Notes: a model not told the origin generated them from the sequence alone. A stretch of DNA of 21,639 nt from BTQM01 sp036985875 (GCA_036985875.1 BTQM01000010.1:1-21639); one strand, 5' to 3'; positions 1 to 6,130 are shown, numbered from the stretch's first letter. Numbers and translations are program-made.

Positions 1-90
1 CGCATAGCCTTTCCACGGGAGCACCCACAGTGCGATGGGGAAAATAAGCCAAAGGTTTTGTTCTATGAATGCTCCCATACATTCCATCAT
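1..90 (-). CDS. N-terminal fragment of a small membrane protein, DUF5652-like (runs off the window)
   Basis: Reading the minus strand from the ATG at 88-90 gives 30 residues open to the window edge. They begin MMECMGAFIEQN and continue with a hydrophobic stretch ending LWVLPWKGYA. The pattern N-x-W-L-hydrophobic-LW-x-LPWKGxA resembles the start of the small CPR membrane family DUF5652, in which a W/K-rich motif follows the first helix; this is recognition from memory and only 30 residues are visible. A second in-frame ATG lies at 85-87. No good Shine-Dalgarno sequence is seen upstream. The gene is divergent from the aminotransferase, and the inverted-repeat element at 119-358 sits between them. 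Confidence 0.5.
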   Translation of the reverse strand, partial: MMECMGAFIEQNLWLIFPIALWVLPWKGYA

Positions 91-162
91 AGCAAAATTG
101 CTTTGAGGCGCAACAGCGTTAGGACCTACGCAGTTGGCGCATTTTTTCGTTACGCCCCAAGG

Positions 163-212
163 GCACTGCTGTTTACAAATCAATCGCTGCGCTCTTGAGT
201 AAACAGGGAGCA
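163..212. repeat. 50-bp hairpin repeat, copy 1
   Basis: It matches 289-338 at 47 of 50 positions. The stem is CTGTTTAC (169-176) with GTAAACAG (199-206), enclosing a 22-nt loop. Two of the three differences from copy 2 (positions 175 and 200) pair with one another, turning an A-T pair into G-C, so pairing is kept. Confidence 0.7.
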
Positions 213-288
213 CTTCACCAAATGTCGCTCACTGTAATTGTTTATACAGCTTACTCCATTTGGTTCGTGTGCCGGCAACTGCACTAAA

Positions 289-338
289 GCACTGCTGTTT
301 GCAAATCAATCGCTTCGCTCTTGAGCAAACAGGGAGCA
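289..338. repeat. 50-bp hairpin repeat, copy 2
   Basis: Second copy of the repeat at 163-212, with stem CTGTTTGC (295-302) and GCAAACAG (325-332). The changed bases at 301 and 326 compensate each other relative to copy 1. The third difference (315) lies in the loop. Confidence 0.7.
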
Positions 339-383
339 TCCAACTGCATAGGTCCTAAGTATTTTGGAAATGTGCCTCCTTTG

Positions 384-389
384 TAGTAT
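384..389 (+). promoter_or_regulatory. Possible -10 box of the aminotransferase gene
   Basis: TAGTAT ends nine bases before the ATG at 399, so transcription would start at or within a few bases of the start codon. No good -35 is visible at standard spacing, so the call is weak and rests on the similar arrangement at several other genes in the window. Confidence 0.3.
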
Positions 390-398
390 TCTTTAGGA

Positions 399-1700
399 AT
401 GAGAAACGATATTGTCCACGGTGGCGCTGAAGAGCTTACATACGAGATTCGCGAGATCGTGGAGGTGGGCGAGGCGCTTGAAGGTATGGGGGTTTCTGTG
501 CGCTGGGAAAACATTGGTGATCCGGTGGCGAAGGGGCATGAGGTGCCCGGGTGGATCAAAGAGCGCGTCAACATAGCGGTGGTCGACGACGAGAACTTTG
601 GCTATTCTCCAACGAAGGGGCTCTTGAAAACAAGGGAGTTTCTCGCGCGCTTGCGCGCAGAAGAAGAGGGACCCGCCATTACCGCGGAAGACATTCTCTT
701 TTTCAATGGTCTCGGGGATGCTATCTCAAAAGTTTATACATATCTGCGGGGTACCGCGCGGGTGATCGGTCCCACGCCCGCATATCCCACTCATTCATCC
801 GCCGAGGGGGCGCATGCGGGGGATCGGCACATTGCCTACGACCTGAATCCGCACCGCAACTGGCTGCCAGACCTTGAGGATCTGAGAAATAAAGTAAGGT
901 ACAACCCGTCCGTCTCCGGCATCCTCATCATCAATCCCGGCAATCCAACGGGTACGGTGTGTCCAGAGAGAGTCTTAAGGGAGATAGTGAAAATAGCGAA
1001 AGAATTTGACCTTTTTCTGATCGCTGATGAGATATACGCCAATATTGTGCATGAGGATAAAAAAATGGTGCCACTACGGCAAGTGTTGGGGAGTGTGCCG
1101 GCGATCGTGATGAGAGGGCTTTCAAAAGAGATACCGTGGCCCGGCGCGCGGTGCGGATGGATCGAGGTATATAACAAGGAGAGGGATCCTGTGTTTGCGC
1201 GGTATGTGAAAACGCTCCACGACGCGAAGGCGCTTGAGGTGTGTTCCACGACGCTCCCGCAAGCGGTTCTACCCGATATTTTCTCCGACGAAAGATATCG
1301 CCTTCATTTGCGCGAAAAAGCGCGGCTCTACGGCAGGAACGCCGAGATCGCATGGAGGGCGTTGCGAAATGTCCACGGTATCCTTGCTCCGAAACCCGAG
1401 GGGGCGTTCTATCTGTCTGTGGTGTTTGAGGATGGGGCGATAAAAGAAGATCAAAAACTGGATATTAAAAATAAAAAAGTGAAGGAGTACATAGAAGGCA
1501 TCGTCCATGGCATTCCCGCAGACAAGCGGTTCGTGTATTATCTTATGGCGGCAACCGGCATTTGCGTGGTGCCGCTCTCCGGCTTCCACTCGCCTCTTTC
1601 TGGGTTTCGCATTACTCTTCTTGAGTCCGATAAGGAAACATTTACGGCAATGATTCGAGAAATCGCCGATGCGATCACGGCTTATCTGAATTCTAAATAA
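399..1700 (+). CDS. Pyridoxal-phosphate aminotransferase, class I/II (alanine/aspartate transaminase-like)
   Basis: 433 residues with fold-type I aminotransferase signatures: NPGNPTG near residues 178-184, ADEIYAN near 208, and the PLP-lysine motif GLSKEIPWPGARCGW near 240-255, where the SK lysine should form the Schiff base. The family transfers amino groups between amino acids and 2-oxo acids in the cytoplasm. The substrate cannot be read from the sequence, although the overall look is closest to alanine-type transaminases. The N-terminus MRNDIVHGGAEELTYEIR starts where related proteins start, which supports the ATG at 399. There is no separated Shine-Dalgarno sequence, and a -10-like TAGTAT lies only nine bases upstream. 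The stop is followed after two bases by ruvX, so the two are probably cotranscribed. Confidence 0.88.
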   Translation: MRNDIVHGGAEELTYEIREIVEVGEALEGMGVSVRWENIGDPVAKGHEVPGWIKERVNIAVVDDENFGYSPTKGLLKTREFLARLRAEEEGPAITAEDILFFNGLGDAISKVYTYLRGTARVIGPTPAYPTHSSAEGAHAGDRHIAYDLNPHRNWLPDLEDLRNKVRYNPSVSGILIINPGNPTGTVCPERVLREIVKIAKEFDLFLIADEIYANIVHEDKKMVPLRQVLGSVPAIVMRGLSKEIPWPGARCGWIEVYNKERDPVFARYVKTLHDAKALEVCSTTLPQAVLPDIFSDERYRLHLREKARLYGRNAEIAWRALRNVHGILAPKPEGAFYLSVVFEDGAIKEDQKLDIKNKKVKEYIEGIVHGIPADKRFVYYLMAATGICVVPLSGFHSPLSGFRITLLESDKETFTAMIREIADAITAYLNSK

Positions 1701-1702
1701 TT

Positions 1703-2125
1703 ATGAAGTACATAGGCATTGATTATGGTACCAAAAGGGTGGGCATCGCTCTCTCCGACGAAGGGGGGATGCTCGCGTTTCCTCATTCTGTTTTAACGAA
1801 TGACAAAGATCTTGCGGAGAACGTAAAGAACGTGTGCGAAGAAGAGAGTGTATCCGCGATCGTGATGGGAGAGTCGCTTGACTCGGCAGGAGCGCCAAAC
1901 TCGATCATGGAGAACATACTTCCGTTCAAAGAGAAATTAGAAAAAGAGCTTGGACTGCCTGTGTATTTGGAGCCGGAATTCATGACTTCCATGCATGCGG
2001 CAATTGGTCTGCCTGTGCGTCGCACGCAGACAGGCGAGAAGAAGGGGGAGTTTAAAAAAGAAGCTCTCGACGCATCCGCTGCGGCGCTTATTCTTCAACG
2101 CTATTTGGATAAGAGAAATAATTGA
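1703..2125 (+). CDS. ruvX: Putative pre-16S rRNA nuclease / Holliday junction resolvase RuvX (YqgF family)
   Basis: 140 residues, normal length for YqgF/RuvX, an RNase H-fold nuclease implicated in 16S rRNA 5' maturation and annotated as a Holliday junction resolvase. The first catalytic Asp is in GIDYGTKRVGIALSD (D7), the Glu in LEPEFMTS (E92), and the last Asp in ALDASAAALILQRYL (D123). The usual DERLTT is replaced by EPEFMTS. Residues 103-111 (LPVRRTQTG) are encoded by a palindromic repeat (2009-2035) that also occurs outside genes at 18485-18514, so this segment looks like an in-frame insertion in the variable loop between the catalytic Glu and Asp. Two bases separate it from the aminotransferase and eleven from the next gene. 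Confidence 0.87.
   Translation: MKYIGIDYGTKRVGIALSDEGGMLAFPHSVLTNDKDLAENVKNVCEEESVSAIVMGESLDSAGAPNSIMENILPFKEKLEKELGLPVYLEPEFMTSMHAAIGLPVRRTQTGEKKGEFKKEALDASAAALILQRYLDKRNN
2009..2035. repeat. Palindromic repeat inside ruvX
   Basis: The outer arms are GCCTGT (2011-2016) and ACAGGC (2030-2035), with GCGT/ACGC pairing inside. The reverse complement of 18485-18514 has the same ends (CTGCCTGTGC and GCACGCAGACAGGC) and differs only in the centre. The copy keeps the ruvX frame open. Confidence 0.65.
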
Positions 2126-2136
2126 GATAAACCAAT

Positions 2137-2733
2137 ATGTTTCGTTTTTTAGACAACATGAAGAAGAAAATGCGTGATTGGGCTGTGCGGCATGCAAGCG
2201 GACCGCACGCGAAACTATGGCTCTCCATACTCTCCTTTTCCGAGGCCTCGTTTTTCCCCGTGCCCCCGGACATCCTTTTGGTGGGTATTCTTTTGGCAAG
2301 GGAGCGCCTGAAATGGGTTTTCTACGCGACACTAACAACGGTATTTTCTGTGTTGGGCGGAGCTTTTGGATATGCGCTGGGGTTCATGTTCTTTGACGTG
2401 TTTGGCGAGCAGATCGTTTCATTCTATGGGCTTGAGGAGCAGATGCGTGTTGTATCGGAGGCATTCTCACAAAACGCGTTTTGGACGATCTTTGCGGCGG
2501 CGTTCACTCCTATACCTTATAAAGTGTTTACCCTTGCCGCGGGACTTTTCAACATCAATTTTGTCGTGTTCATGCTCGCTTCACTAGCCGGAAGGGGGAT
2601 ACGATTTTTCGCCACAGGGTATGTTCTCAAGCTCTATGGCGAGAGAATCGCGAATGTTCTTTATACATACTTCAACATTTTTTCGCTCGTTGCCTTGCTT
2701 GCCCTCTTTGTTCTTGTCTATATTTTTGTGTAA
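2137..2733 (+). CDS. VTT/DedA-family (YqaA-like) integral membrane protein
   Basis: 198 residues with several hydrophobic segments and the SNARE-associated (VTT) pattern: FSEASFFPVPPDILL near residues 33-47, a glycine-rich helix GGAFGYALGFMFF near 73-85, and FAAAFTPIPYKVFTLAAG near 119-136. The P-rich re-entrant loops and the TPIPYK motif are typical of the YqaA branch of the DedA superfamily, whose members are proposed lipid scramblases or proton-dependent transporters. The substrate here is unknown. It begins 11 bases after ruvX without a clear Shine-Dalgarno sequence, so it is probably the third gene of that transcript. The tail ends in a hydrophobic helix. Confidence 0.82.
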   Translation: MFRFLDNMKKKMRDWAVRHASGPHAKLWLSILSFSEASFFPVPPDILLVGILLARERLKWVFYATLTTVFSVLGGAFGYALGFMFFDVFGEQIVSFYGLEEQMRVVSEAFSQNAFWTIFAAAFTPIPYKVFTLAAGLFNINFVVFMLASLAGRGIRFFATGYVLKLYGERIANVLYTYFNIFSLVALLALFVLVYIFV

Positions 2734-2766
2734 TTTCGCGATAGGGCACAGTTTTGTAATTCAGGG

Positions 2767-2772
2767 TATAAT
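2767..2772 (+). promoter_or_regulatory. -10 box (TATAAT) of the pil cluster
   Basis: A perfect TATAAT ends eight bases before the pilM ATG at 2781. With normal spacing the RNA would begin at or next to the start codon, giving a leaderless pilM message. No strong -35 is seen. Confidence 0.55.
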
Positions 2773-2780
2773 AATATCAA

Positions 2781-3875
2781 ATGAAGAAAAGTATTTTCTA
2801 TACAGCGTTCCCGCCGCCAAAGTTTTTGGAGATGCAGGCTATGGGGGTGGATATCTCTGATCGGTCTGTACATTTTGTAGAGCTTCGTCTTTCCAAAAAG
2901 GGACTTGTTATCAGCAAATTCGGGGAGAAAGCTATTTCGGCGGGAGTTGTTGAATCGGGGAAGATAAAGAAAGCTGAAGAATTAACAAATATCCTTGCAT
3001 CCCTAAGGAAAGAGATAGATTTTCATTTTGTAAATGTCTCACTACCAGAAGAGCATGCGTATTTGTTTAAATTGCGCATCCCGAACATGAAAAAAAGTGA
3101 GATAACGAACAATTTGGAGCTTCAAATTGAAGAGAACGTTCCTATTTCTGCACGCGAAGCCGTTTTTGATTATGATATTATCGGAGAGGAGAATCGCCGG
3201 ACGGACCACATGGAGGTGGGCGTTTCTGTATTGCCGCGTGGCATTGCGGATAGCTACGTTACGCTTTTTGAGGAAGCGGGGCTTATGCCGATCTCGTTTG
3301 AAATTGAGGCACAGGCGATCGCGCGCTGTGTTATTCCAGAAGGGGATAAGGGAACATTTATGATCGTTGATTTTGGAAAGACGAGAACCGGCATTTCAAT
3401 CGTCAGCGAAGAAGTAGTAAGGTTTACTTCCACGGTTAATATCGGCGGTGCTTCCTTGACGCATGCAATAGGGAAAGCTCTCAAGATAAGCTTTGAAAAG
3501 GCGGAAAAAATTAAAAAAGAAAAAGGGATGGCTAGGACCGCGAACAATGGGGACAACAATGACCTTTTCCAAACACTTGCATCTACCGTTGCGACTTTGA
3601 GGGATGAGATAAATAAACACTACATCTATTGGAATACTCACGATGATCAATATCACAAGAAAAGGTCTCGTATAGAAAAAATTATTTTATGCGGAGGGGA
3701 CTCAAACCTATTTGGGCTTCCCGAGTACCTTTCCTCTGGGCTTCGTGTGAACGTGGGGCTTGCCAATACGATGGTCAACGTGAATTCCCCAGAACGCTAT
3801 ATACCAGAAATGACCTTTTCCGACTCACTGCGCTACGCTACTGCTATCGGACTTGCGTTGCGCCACTTAACCTAG
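2781..3875 (+). CDS. pilM: Type IV pilus assembly protein PilM
   Basis: 364 residues with the actin-like ATPase fold of PilM: GVDISDRSVHFVEL near residues 22-35 (phosphate-1 motif), LRIPNMKKSEI and LELQIEENVPISAREAVFDY (about 95-133), FMIVDFGKTRTGISIV near 193-208 (phosphate-2), and ILCGGDSNLFGLPEYL near 301-316 (adenosine site). PilM sits on the cytoplasmic face of the inner membrane and binds the N-terminal tail of PilN. The next genes are PilN- and PilO-like, in the expected order. The gene appears to have its own promoter (TATAAT at 2767-2772). The ATG at 2781 gives a short extra N-terminus; an in-frame ATG further in (the M of MGVDIS) would also work. Confidence 0.87.
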   Translation: MKKSIFYTAFPPPKFLEMQAMGVDISDRSVHFVELRLSKKGLVISKFGEKAISAGVVESGKIKKAEELTNILASLRKEIDFHFVNVSLPEEHAYLFKLRIPNMKKSEITNNLELQIEENVPISAREAVFDYDIIGEENRRTDHMEVGVSVLPRGIADSYVTLFEEAGLMPISFEIEAQAIARCVIPEGDKGTFMIVDFGKTRTGISIVSEEVVRFTSTVNIGGASLTHAIGKALKISFEKAEKIKKEKGMARTANNGDNNDLFQTLASTVATLRDEINKHYIYWNTHDDQYHKKRSRIEKIILCGGDSNLFGLPEYLSSGLRVNVGLANTMVNVNSPERYIPEMTFSDSLRYATAIGLALRHLT

Positions 3876-3895
3876 AGTATATCTCTAAAAACACC

Positions 3896-4465
3896 ATGTC
3901 CAATTTACTTCCACAGTATAAAAAAGGGAAAGTTCGCAAGGAGTATTATATAAGACTCGGCATCGTTTTTTCATTATTGCTGTCTGCCTCAATCTTAATT
4001 TCAATGGTGCTTCTTGTGCCTTCTTACATATTGTCTTCGGTTAAGTACAATATTACCTACGGGCAGTTGGAGGACGAAAAGGCGAGAATGGCGGCTACTC
4101 CGGCGGGAGAAAATCCGGAAGAGATTATTGCGAACGTTAACTCAAAGCTTGCAGGACTTAAGGGTGAAAAACTGTCCCCCGTTGTTTCGTATGATCTGTT
4201 TGGCGTGATAATCGGACACAAACCCCCAAATTTGAAGATCAACGCATTTTTTTATAGCGATGACCGGAGCAGAACCACGATCTCTATTAGCGGCGTATCT
4301 GAAAACAGAGAATCACTTCTTCTCTTCATGCAGGCGCTTGAGAGGGAGCCCCTGTTTTTCAGCGTGGATTTGCCCATATCGTATTTTGTAAAAGGGAAAG
4401 ACATTGGCTTTTCCGTCAAGATAATTGTGAGTGAAAACAATGATGAAGATGACGAAGAACAATAA
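3896..4465 (+). CDS. pilN: Type IV pilus assembly protein PilN-like
   Basis: 189 residues from the ATG at 3896, beginning MSNLLPQYKKGKVRKEYYIR. This is the PilN-type cytoplasmic N-terminus (N-L-L-P) that docks onto PilM. It is followed by one transmembrane helix (about residues 22-45), a coiled-coil-like stretch, and a ferredoxin-like periplasmic domain (KINAFFYS, TISISGVSENRESLLLFMQAL). The frame is open well upstream of 3896, but an upstream start would overlap the end of pilM by nearly 190 bases and lose the N-terminal motif. The acidic tail ends ENNDEDDEEQ, and its coding sequence overlaps the start of the next gene. Confidence 0.78.
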   Translation: MSNLLPQYKKGKVRKEYYIRLGIVFSLLLSASILISMVLLVPSYILSSVKYNITYGQLEDEKARMAATPAGENPEEIIANVNSKLAGLKGEKLSPVVSYDLFGVIIGHKPPNLKINAFFYSDDRSRTTISISGVSENRESLLLFMQALEREPLFFSVDLPISYFVKGKDIGFSVKIIVSENNDEDDEEQ

Positions 4466-4973
4466 AAGAACAAAAGCGATGCTTGTGGCGGCTGCTCTAC
4501 TCAATGTGGCGCTTGTAGGTGCGTATGTACTTGCCTTTTATGCAGTGGTGGGAGTGAGTGAGAAAGCTTCCGCGGCCCAAGGGGAACTTGGTCAGTATCT
4601 GGACAAAGGAGGAAGTATGAATACGCTCAAGAGAGCAATAAAAAACACAACGGAAGAAAGGGAGAAACTGGAGACATATTTTGTGGACTCGGATAGTTTG
4701 GTGGATTTTATTGAAAAAGTAGAATCTCTCGGAGGGATTTCGGGAACATCTCTTGTTCCAAGCGGGTTAAGAGAGCAGGGCGGAGACATTCTCCTCCTTA
4801 ACATACGAGTGGAGGGTGGATTTCGGGATACGATTTACCTTATGGAGCTCATCCAGTATCTGCCGTTTGAGATAGCAATTAGAAATGCTTCTTTAGGCAA
4901 GGGAACTGGTTCCACTGGTTCATGGGGGAGCAGCTTTACGCTTGAACTTACGGGTTTTGTGAACGAAAAGTGA
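4440..4973 (+). CDS. PilO-like type IV pilus inner-membrane protein
   Basis: About 177 residues. It has a basic cytoplasmic start (KMTKNNKRTK), one membrane helix (AMLVAAALLNVALVGAYVLAFYA), a coiled-coil-like region (TLKRAIKNTTEEREKLETYF), and a PilO-type globular domain with LVDFIEKVESLGGISG and the strand pair around RVEGGFRDTIYLMELIQYLP. Position directly after PilN supports PilO, which pairs with PilN in the periplasm. The start is ambiguous: GTG at 4431 and ATGs at 4440, 4443 and 4449 are all in frame. ATG 4440 is preferred because GTGAG lies eight bases upstream. Every choice overlaps the end of pilN, implying coupled translation. Confidence 0.7.
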   Translation: MMKMTKNNKRTKAMLVAAALLNVALVGAYVLAFYAVVGVSEKASAAQGELGQYLDKGGSMNTLKRAIKNTTEEREKLETYFVDSDSLVDFIEKVESLGGISGTSLVPSGLREQGGDILLLNIRVEGGFRDTIYLMELIQYLPFEIAIRNASLGKGTGSTGSWGSSFTLELTGFVNEK

Positions 4974-5002
4974 TGCTATTTTGTTAAAAGCGATACAAAT
5001 AC

Positions 5003-5338
5003 ATGGAAAAGCTGAATATTAAAAAAATACTGCAAAAGGTCACCGATTATTGGGACAAGGACAGTTTAAAGTTAACCCTTACTCCGTATAGAGATTGGGG
5101 GATATTGATCGTCGCCTTCTTCATTTTTATCGCCATTGCTAGTACGGCACACTCCTATCTTTTTATTAAGATCAAGAACCAACAGATCTTTTTCGAAGAA
5201 GCTTCCGGTGAAATTCTTGAGATGGAGGTGTTGGATACAGAACGCCTAAGAAGTACCGTGGAGTTTTTCGATAAAAAAGAAGAGACATTCCAGCGTCTTT
5301 TAATAGAAAAGCCCTCCATCATTGACCCTTCTTTGTAA
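5003..5338 (+). CDS. Unknown single-helix membrane protein at the end of the pil cluster
   Basis: 111 residues, not recognised as a named family. The layout is a short polar start (MEKLNIKKILQKVTDYWDKD), one hydrophobic segment near residues 34-53 (ILIVAFFIFIAIASTAHSYL), then a charged region with helical character (IFFEEASGEILEMEVLDTERLRSTVEFFDKKEETFQRLL) ending in PSIIDPSL. The topology would put the C-terminal part outside the membrane. It follows the PilO-like gene by 29 bases on the same strand and is probably in the same transcript. Position suggests a third partner of the PilN/PilO platform (the role PilP plays elsewhere), but no lipobox or PilP motif is seen. Confidence 0.6.
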   Translation: MEKLNIKKILQKVTDYWDKDSLKLTLTPYRDWGILIVAFFIFIAIASTAHSYLFIKIKNQQIFFEEASGEILEMEVLDTERLRSTVEFFDKKEETFQRLLIEKPSIIDPSL

Positions 5339-5345
5339 TACTGTT

Positions 5346-5507
5346 ATACCTTGAATTACGAAATAGATTCTACTGCGGTTTCCGCTATAGTACGATCTCA
5401 TCTTTCAGCTCCGATTTTGGTAGCCCTGCTACGAAAAATCGTCGCTTCAAGCGAGCTCATCCCGTAGCGACAACCTCGCTACGAATCTATTTCGTAATTC
5501 AAGATAT
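5346..5507. repeat. 162-bp inverted-repeat element (MITE-like)
   Basis: The ends 5346-5370 and 5483-5507 are reverse complements over 25 bases with one mismatch; the inner 20 bases (TTGAATTACGAAATAGATTC and its complement) match exactly. Inside are smaller hairpins, including CGTAGCGA (5463-5470) with TCGCTACG (5476-5483) around a 5-nt loop, and GTAGC/GCTAC near 5421-5434. There is no reading frame of note. It lies between the last pil-cluster gene and tRNA-Arg. Confidence 0.55.
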
Positions 5508-5532
5508 GCTATATTTCAGGGCGCTACCTATT

Positions 5533-5604
5533 GCCCTCGTAGTTCAATGGATAGAACAGGAGGTTTCTACCCTCCCGATGTGGGTTCGATTCCTACCGAG
5601 GGCA
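5533..5604 (+). tRNA. tRNA-Arg (anticodon UCU)
   Basis: A full cloverleaf can be drawn: acceptor GCCCTCG/CGAGGGC, D-stem GTTC/GAAC, anticodon stem GGAGG/CCTCC with loop TTTCTAC (anticodon TCT at loop positions 3-5), T-arm GTGGG-TTCGATT-CCTAC, and discriminator A at 5604. CCA is not encoded (TAT follows). An inverted copy of its last 20 bases lies at 5624-5643 and a direct copy of the last 14 at 5755-5768. Confidence 0.93.
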
Positions 5605-5768
5605 TATGAACGAAGTGAATACACCCTCGGTAGGAATCGAACCGGAAGGGGGTCGGGGAAACACCTGTTTCCCCGTGGAGGAAGGCAACGAACGGAGCGT
5701 AGCGGAGCGAGTGTCGGAAAACCGAGGGTTTCCGAGGAGTGAGATAGCGAAGCGTCCTACCGAGGGCA
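5605..5768. repeat. Segment bounded by direct copies of the tRNA-Arg 3' end
   Basis: TCCTACCGAGGGCA occurs at the tRNA 3' end (5591-5604) and again at 5755-5768, so 164 bases downstream of the tRNA end in a second copy of its tail, as after insertion at a tRNA att site. The segment also holds hairpins GGGGAAACA/TGTTTCCCC (5655-5674) and TCGGAAA..TTTCCGA (5714-5735). No integrase or other gene is inside. Confidence 0.5.
5624..5643 (-). repeat. Inverted copy of the tRNA-Arg 3' end
   Basis: CCCTCGGTAGGAATCGAACC is the exact reverse complement of tRNA positions 5583-5602 (T-loop through acceptor), 21 bases downstream of them. In RNA it could pair with the tRNA 3' end. Confidence 0.85.
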
Positions 5769-5776
5769 CAGAATTT

Positions 5777-5830
5777 AAAAATAAAAACTCCTGAATTAAC
5801 TCTAGAGTTAATTCAGGAGTTTTTATTTTT
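5777..5830. terminator. 54-nt perfect palindrome, likely bidirectional terminator
   Basis: The arms 5777-5803 and 5804-5830 are exactly complementary. The centre is AACTCTAGAGTT, with A-runs on the left and T-runs on the right, so an intrinsic terminator would work on both strands between tRNA-Arg (+) and tRNA-Val (-). Confidence 0.7.
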
Positions 5831-5838
5831 TGTGGGCT

Positions 5839-5920
5839 GGGACTCGGTCACAAATATTTTCTTTCAGAAAATTTCGCGACCCCGACTCGGCGACAATTTT
5901 GTTGCACAAAATCGTAAACC
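5839..5920. repeat. Two imperfect tandem repeats with matching small hairpins
   Basis: Two units start GACTCGGTCACAA (5841) and GACTCGGCGACAA (5884). Each holds a 7-bp hairpin with a 3-nt loop: ATTTTCT/AGAAAAT (5856-5872) and ATTTTGT/ACAAAAT (5896-5912). The one stem difference is a C-G pair changed to G-C. The GGGACTCG at 5839-5846 resembles the T-arm complement of the neighbouring tRNA-Val. Confidence 0.45.
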
Positions 5921-5930
5921 GCCTCCGGCC

Positions 5931-5946
5931 TTCGAGTCCCTTATCG
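5931..5946 (+). repeat. Inverted copy of the tRNA-Val 3' end
   Basis: TTCGAGTCCCTTATCG is the exact reverse complement of 6001-6016, the T-arm/acceptor end of the minus-strand tRNA-Val. It lies 54 bases beyond that region, past the terminator hairpin. Confidence 0.8.
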
Positions 5947-5962
5947 TCACCCAATCACAAAC

Positions 5963-5988
5963 AAAACCAGAGTTTTAACTCTGGTTTT
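5963..5988. terminator. Hairpin terminator downstream of tRNA-Val
   Basis: AAAACCAGAGTT (5963-5974) pairs with AACTCTGGTTTT (5977-5988), giving a near-perfect palindrome with T-runs on both strands. It is placed just after the 3' end of the minus-strand tRNA-Val. Confidence 0.65.
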
Positions 5989-5996
5989 GGTGGTTG

Positions 5997-6070
5997 TGGG
6001 CGATAAGGGACTCGAACCCCTGACCTACCCGGTGTAAACGGGTTGCTCTAGCCAACTGAGCTAATCGCCC
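5997..6070 (-). tRNA. tRNA-Val (anticodon UAC)
   Basis: The minus strand folds as acceptor GGGCGAT/ATCGCCC, D-stem GCTC/GAGC, anticodon stem ACCCG/CGGGT with loop TTTACAC (anticodon TAC), T-arm AGGGG-TTCGAGT-CCCTT, and discriminator A at 5997. CCA is not encoded. Confidence 0.93.
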
Positions 6071-6130
6071 TCGCATGCCCTACTCTATCCCACTTCCTTT
6101 TACATATCAAGTTCTCAGCGGACAGCGCGC

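Larger units (their letters stand above)
119..358. repeat. 240-bp non-coding element with 19-bp inverted ends
   Basis: The left end TTAGGACCTACGCAGTTGG (119-137) is the reverse complement of 340-358 with one mismatch in 19. The interior contains no convincing reading frame. It holds two 50-bp direct repeats (163-212 and 289-338), each able to form a hairpin, and a short extra copy of CAACTGCA near 276-283. The architecture is like a MITE or another small non-autonomous element. No target-site duplication is obvious. It lies in the divergent intergenic space just upstream of the aminotransferase promoter region. Confidence 0.5.

Noticed and set aside
163..338. CRISPR-like pair of repeats
   Set aside because: Only two 50-bp copies, each an internal hairpin, with 76 bases between them and no further units or cas genes.
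3689..3895. Upstream extension of pilN
   Set aside because: It would overlap pilM by nearly 190 bases in another frame; the PilN N-terminal motif begins at 3896.
5506..5742. Open frame on the plus strand across tRNA-Arg
   Set aside because: It runs through the tRNA and its tail copies; composition follows the repeats, not a protein.
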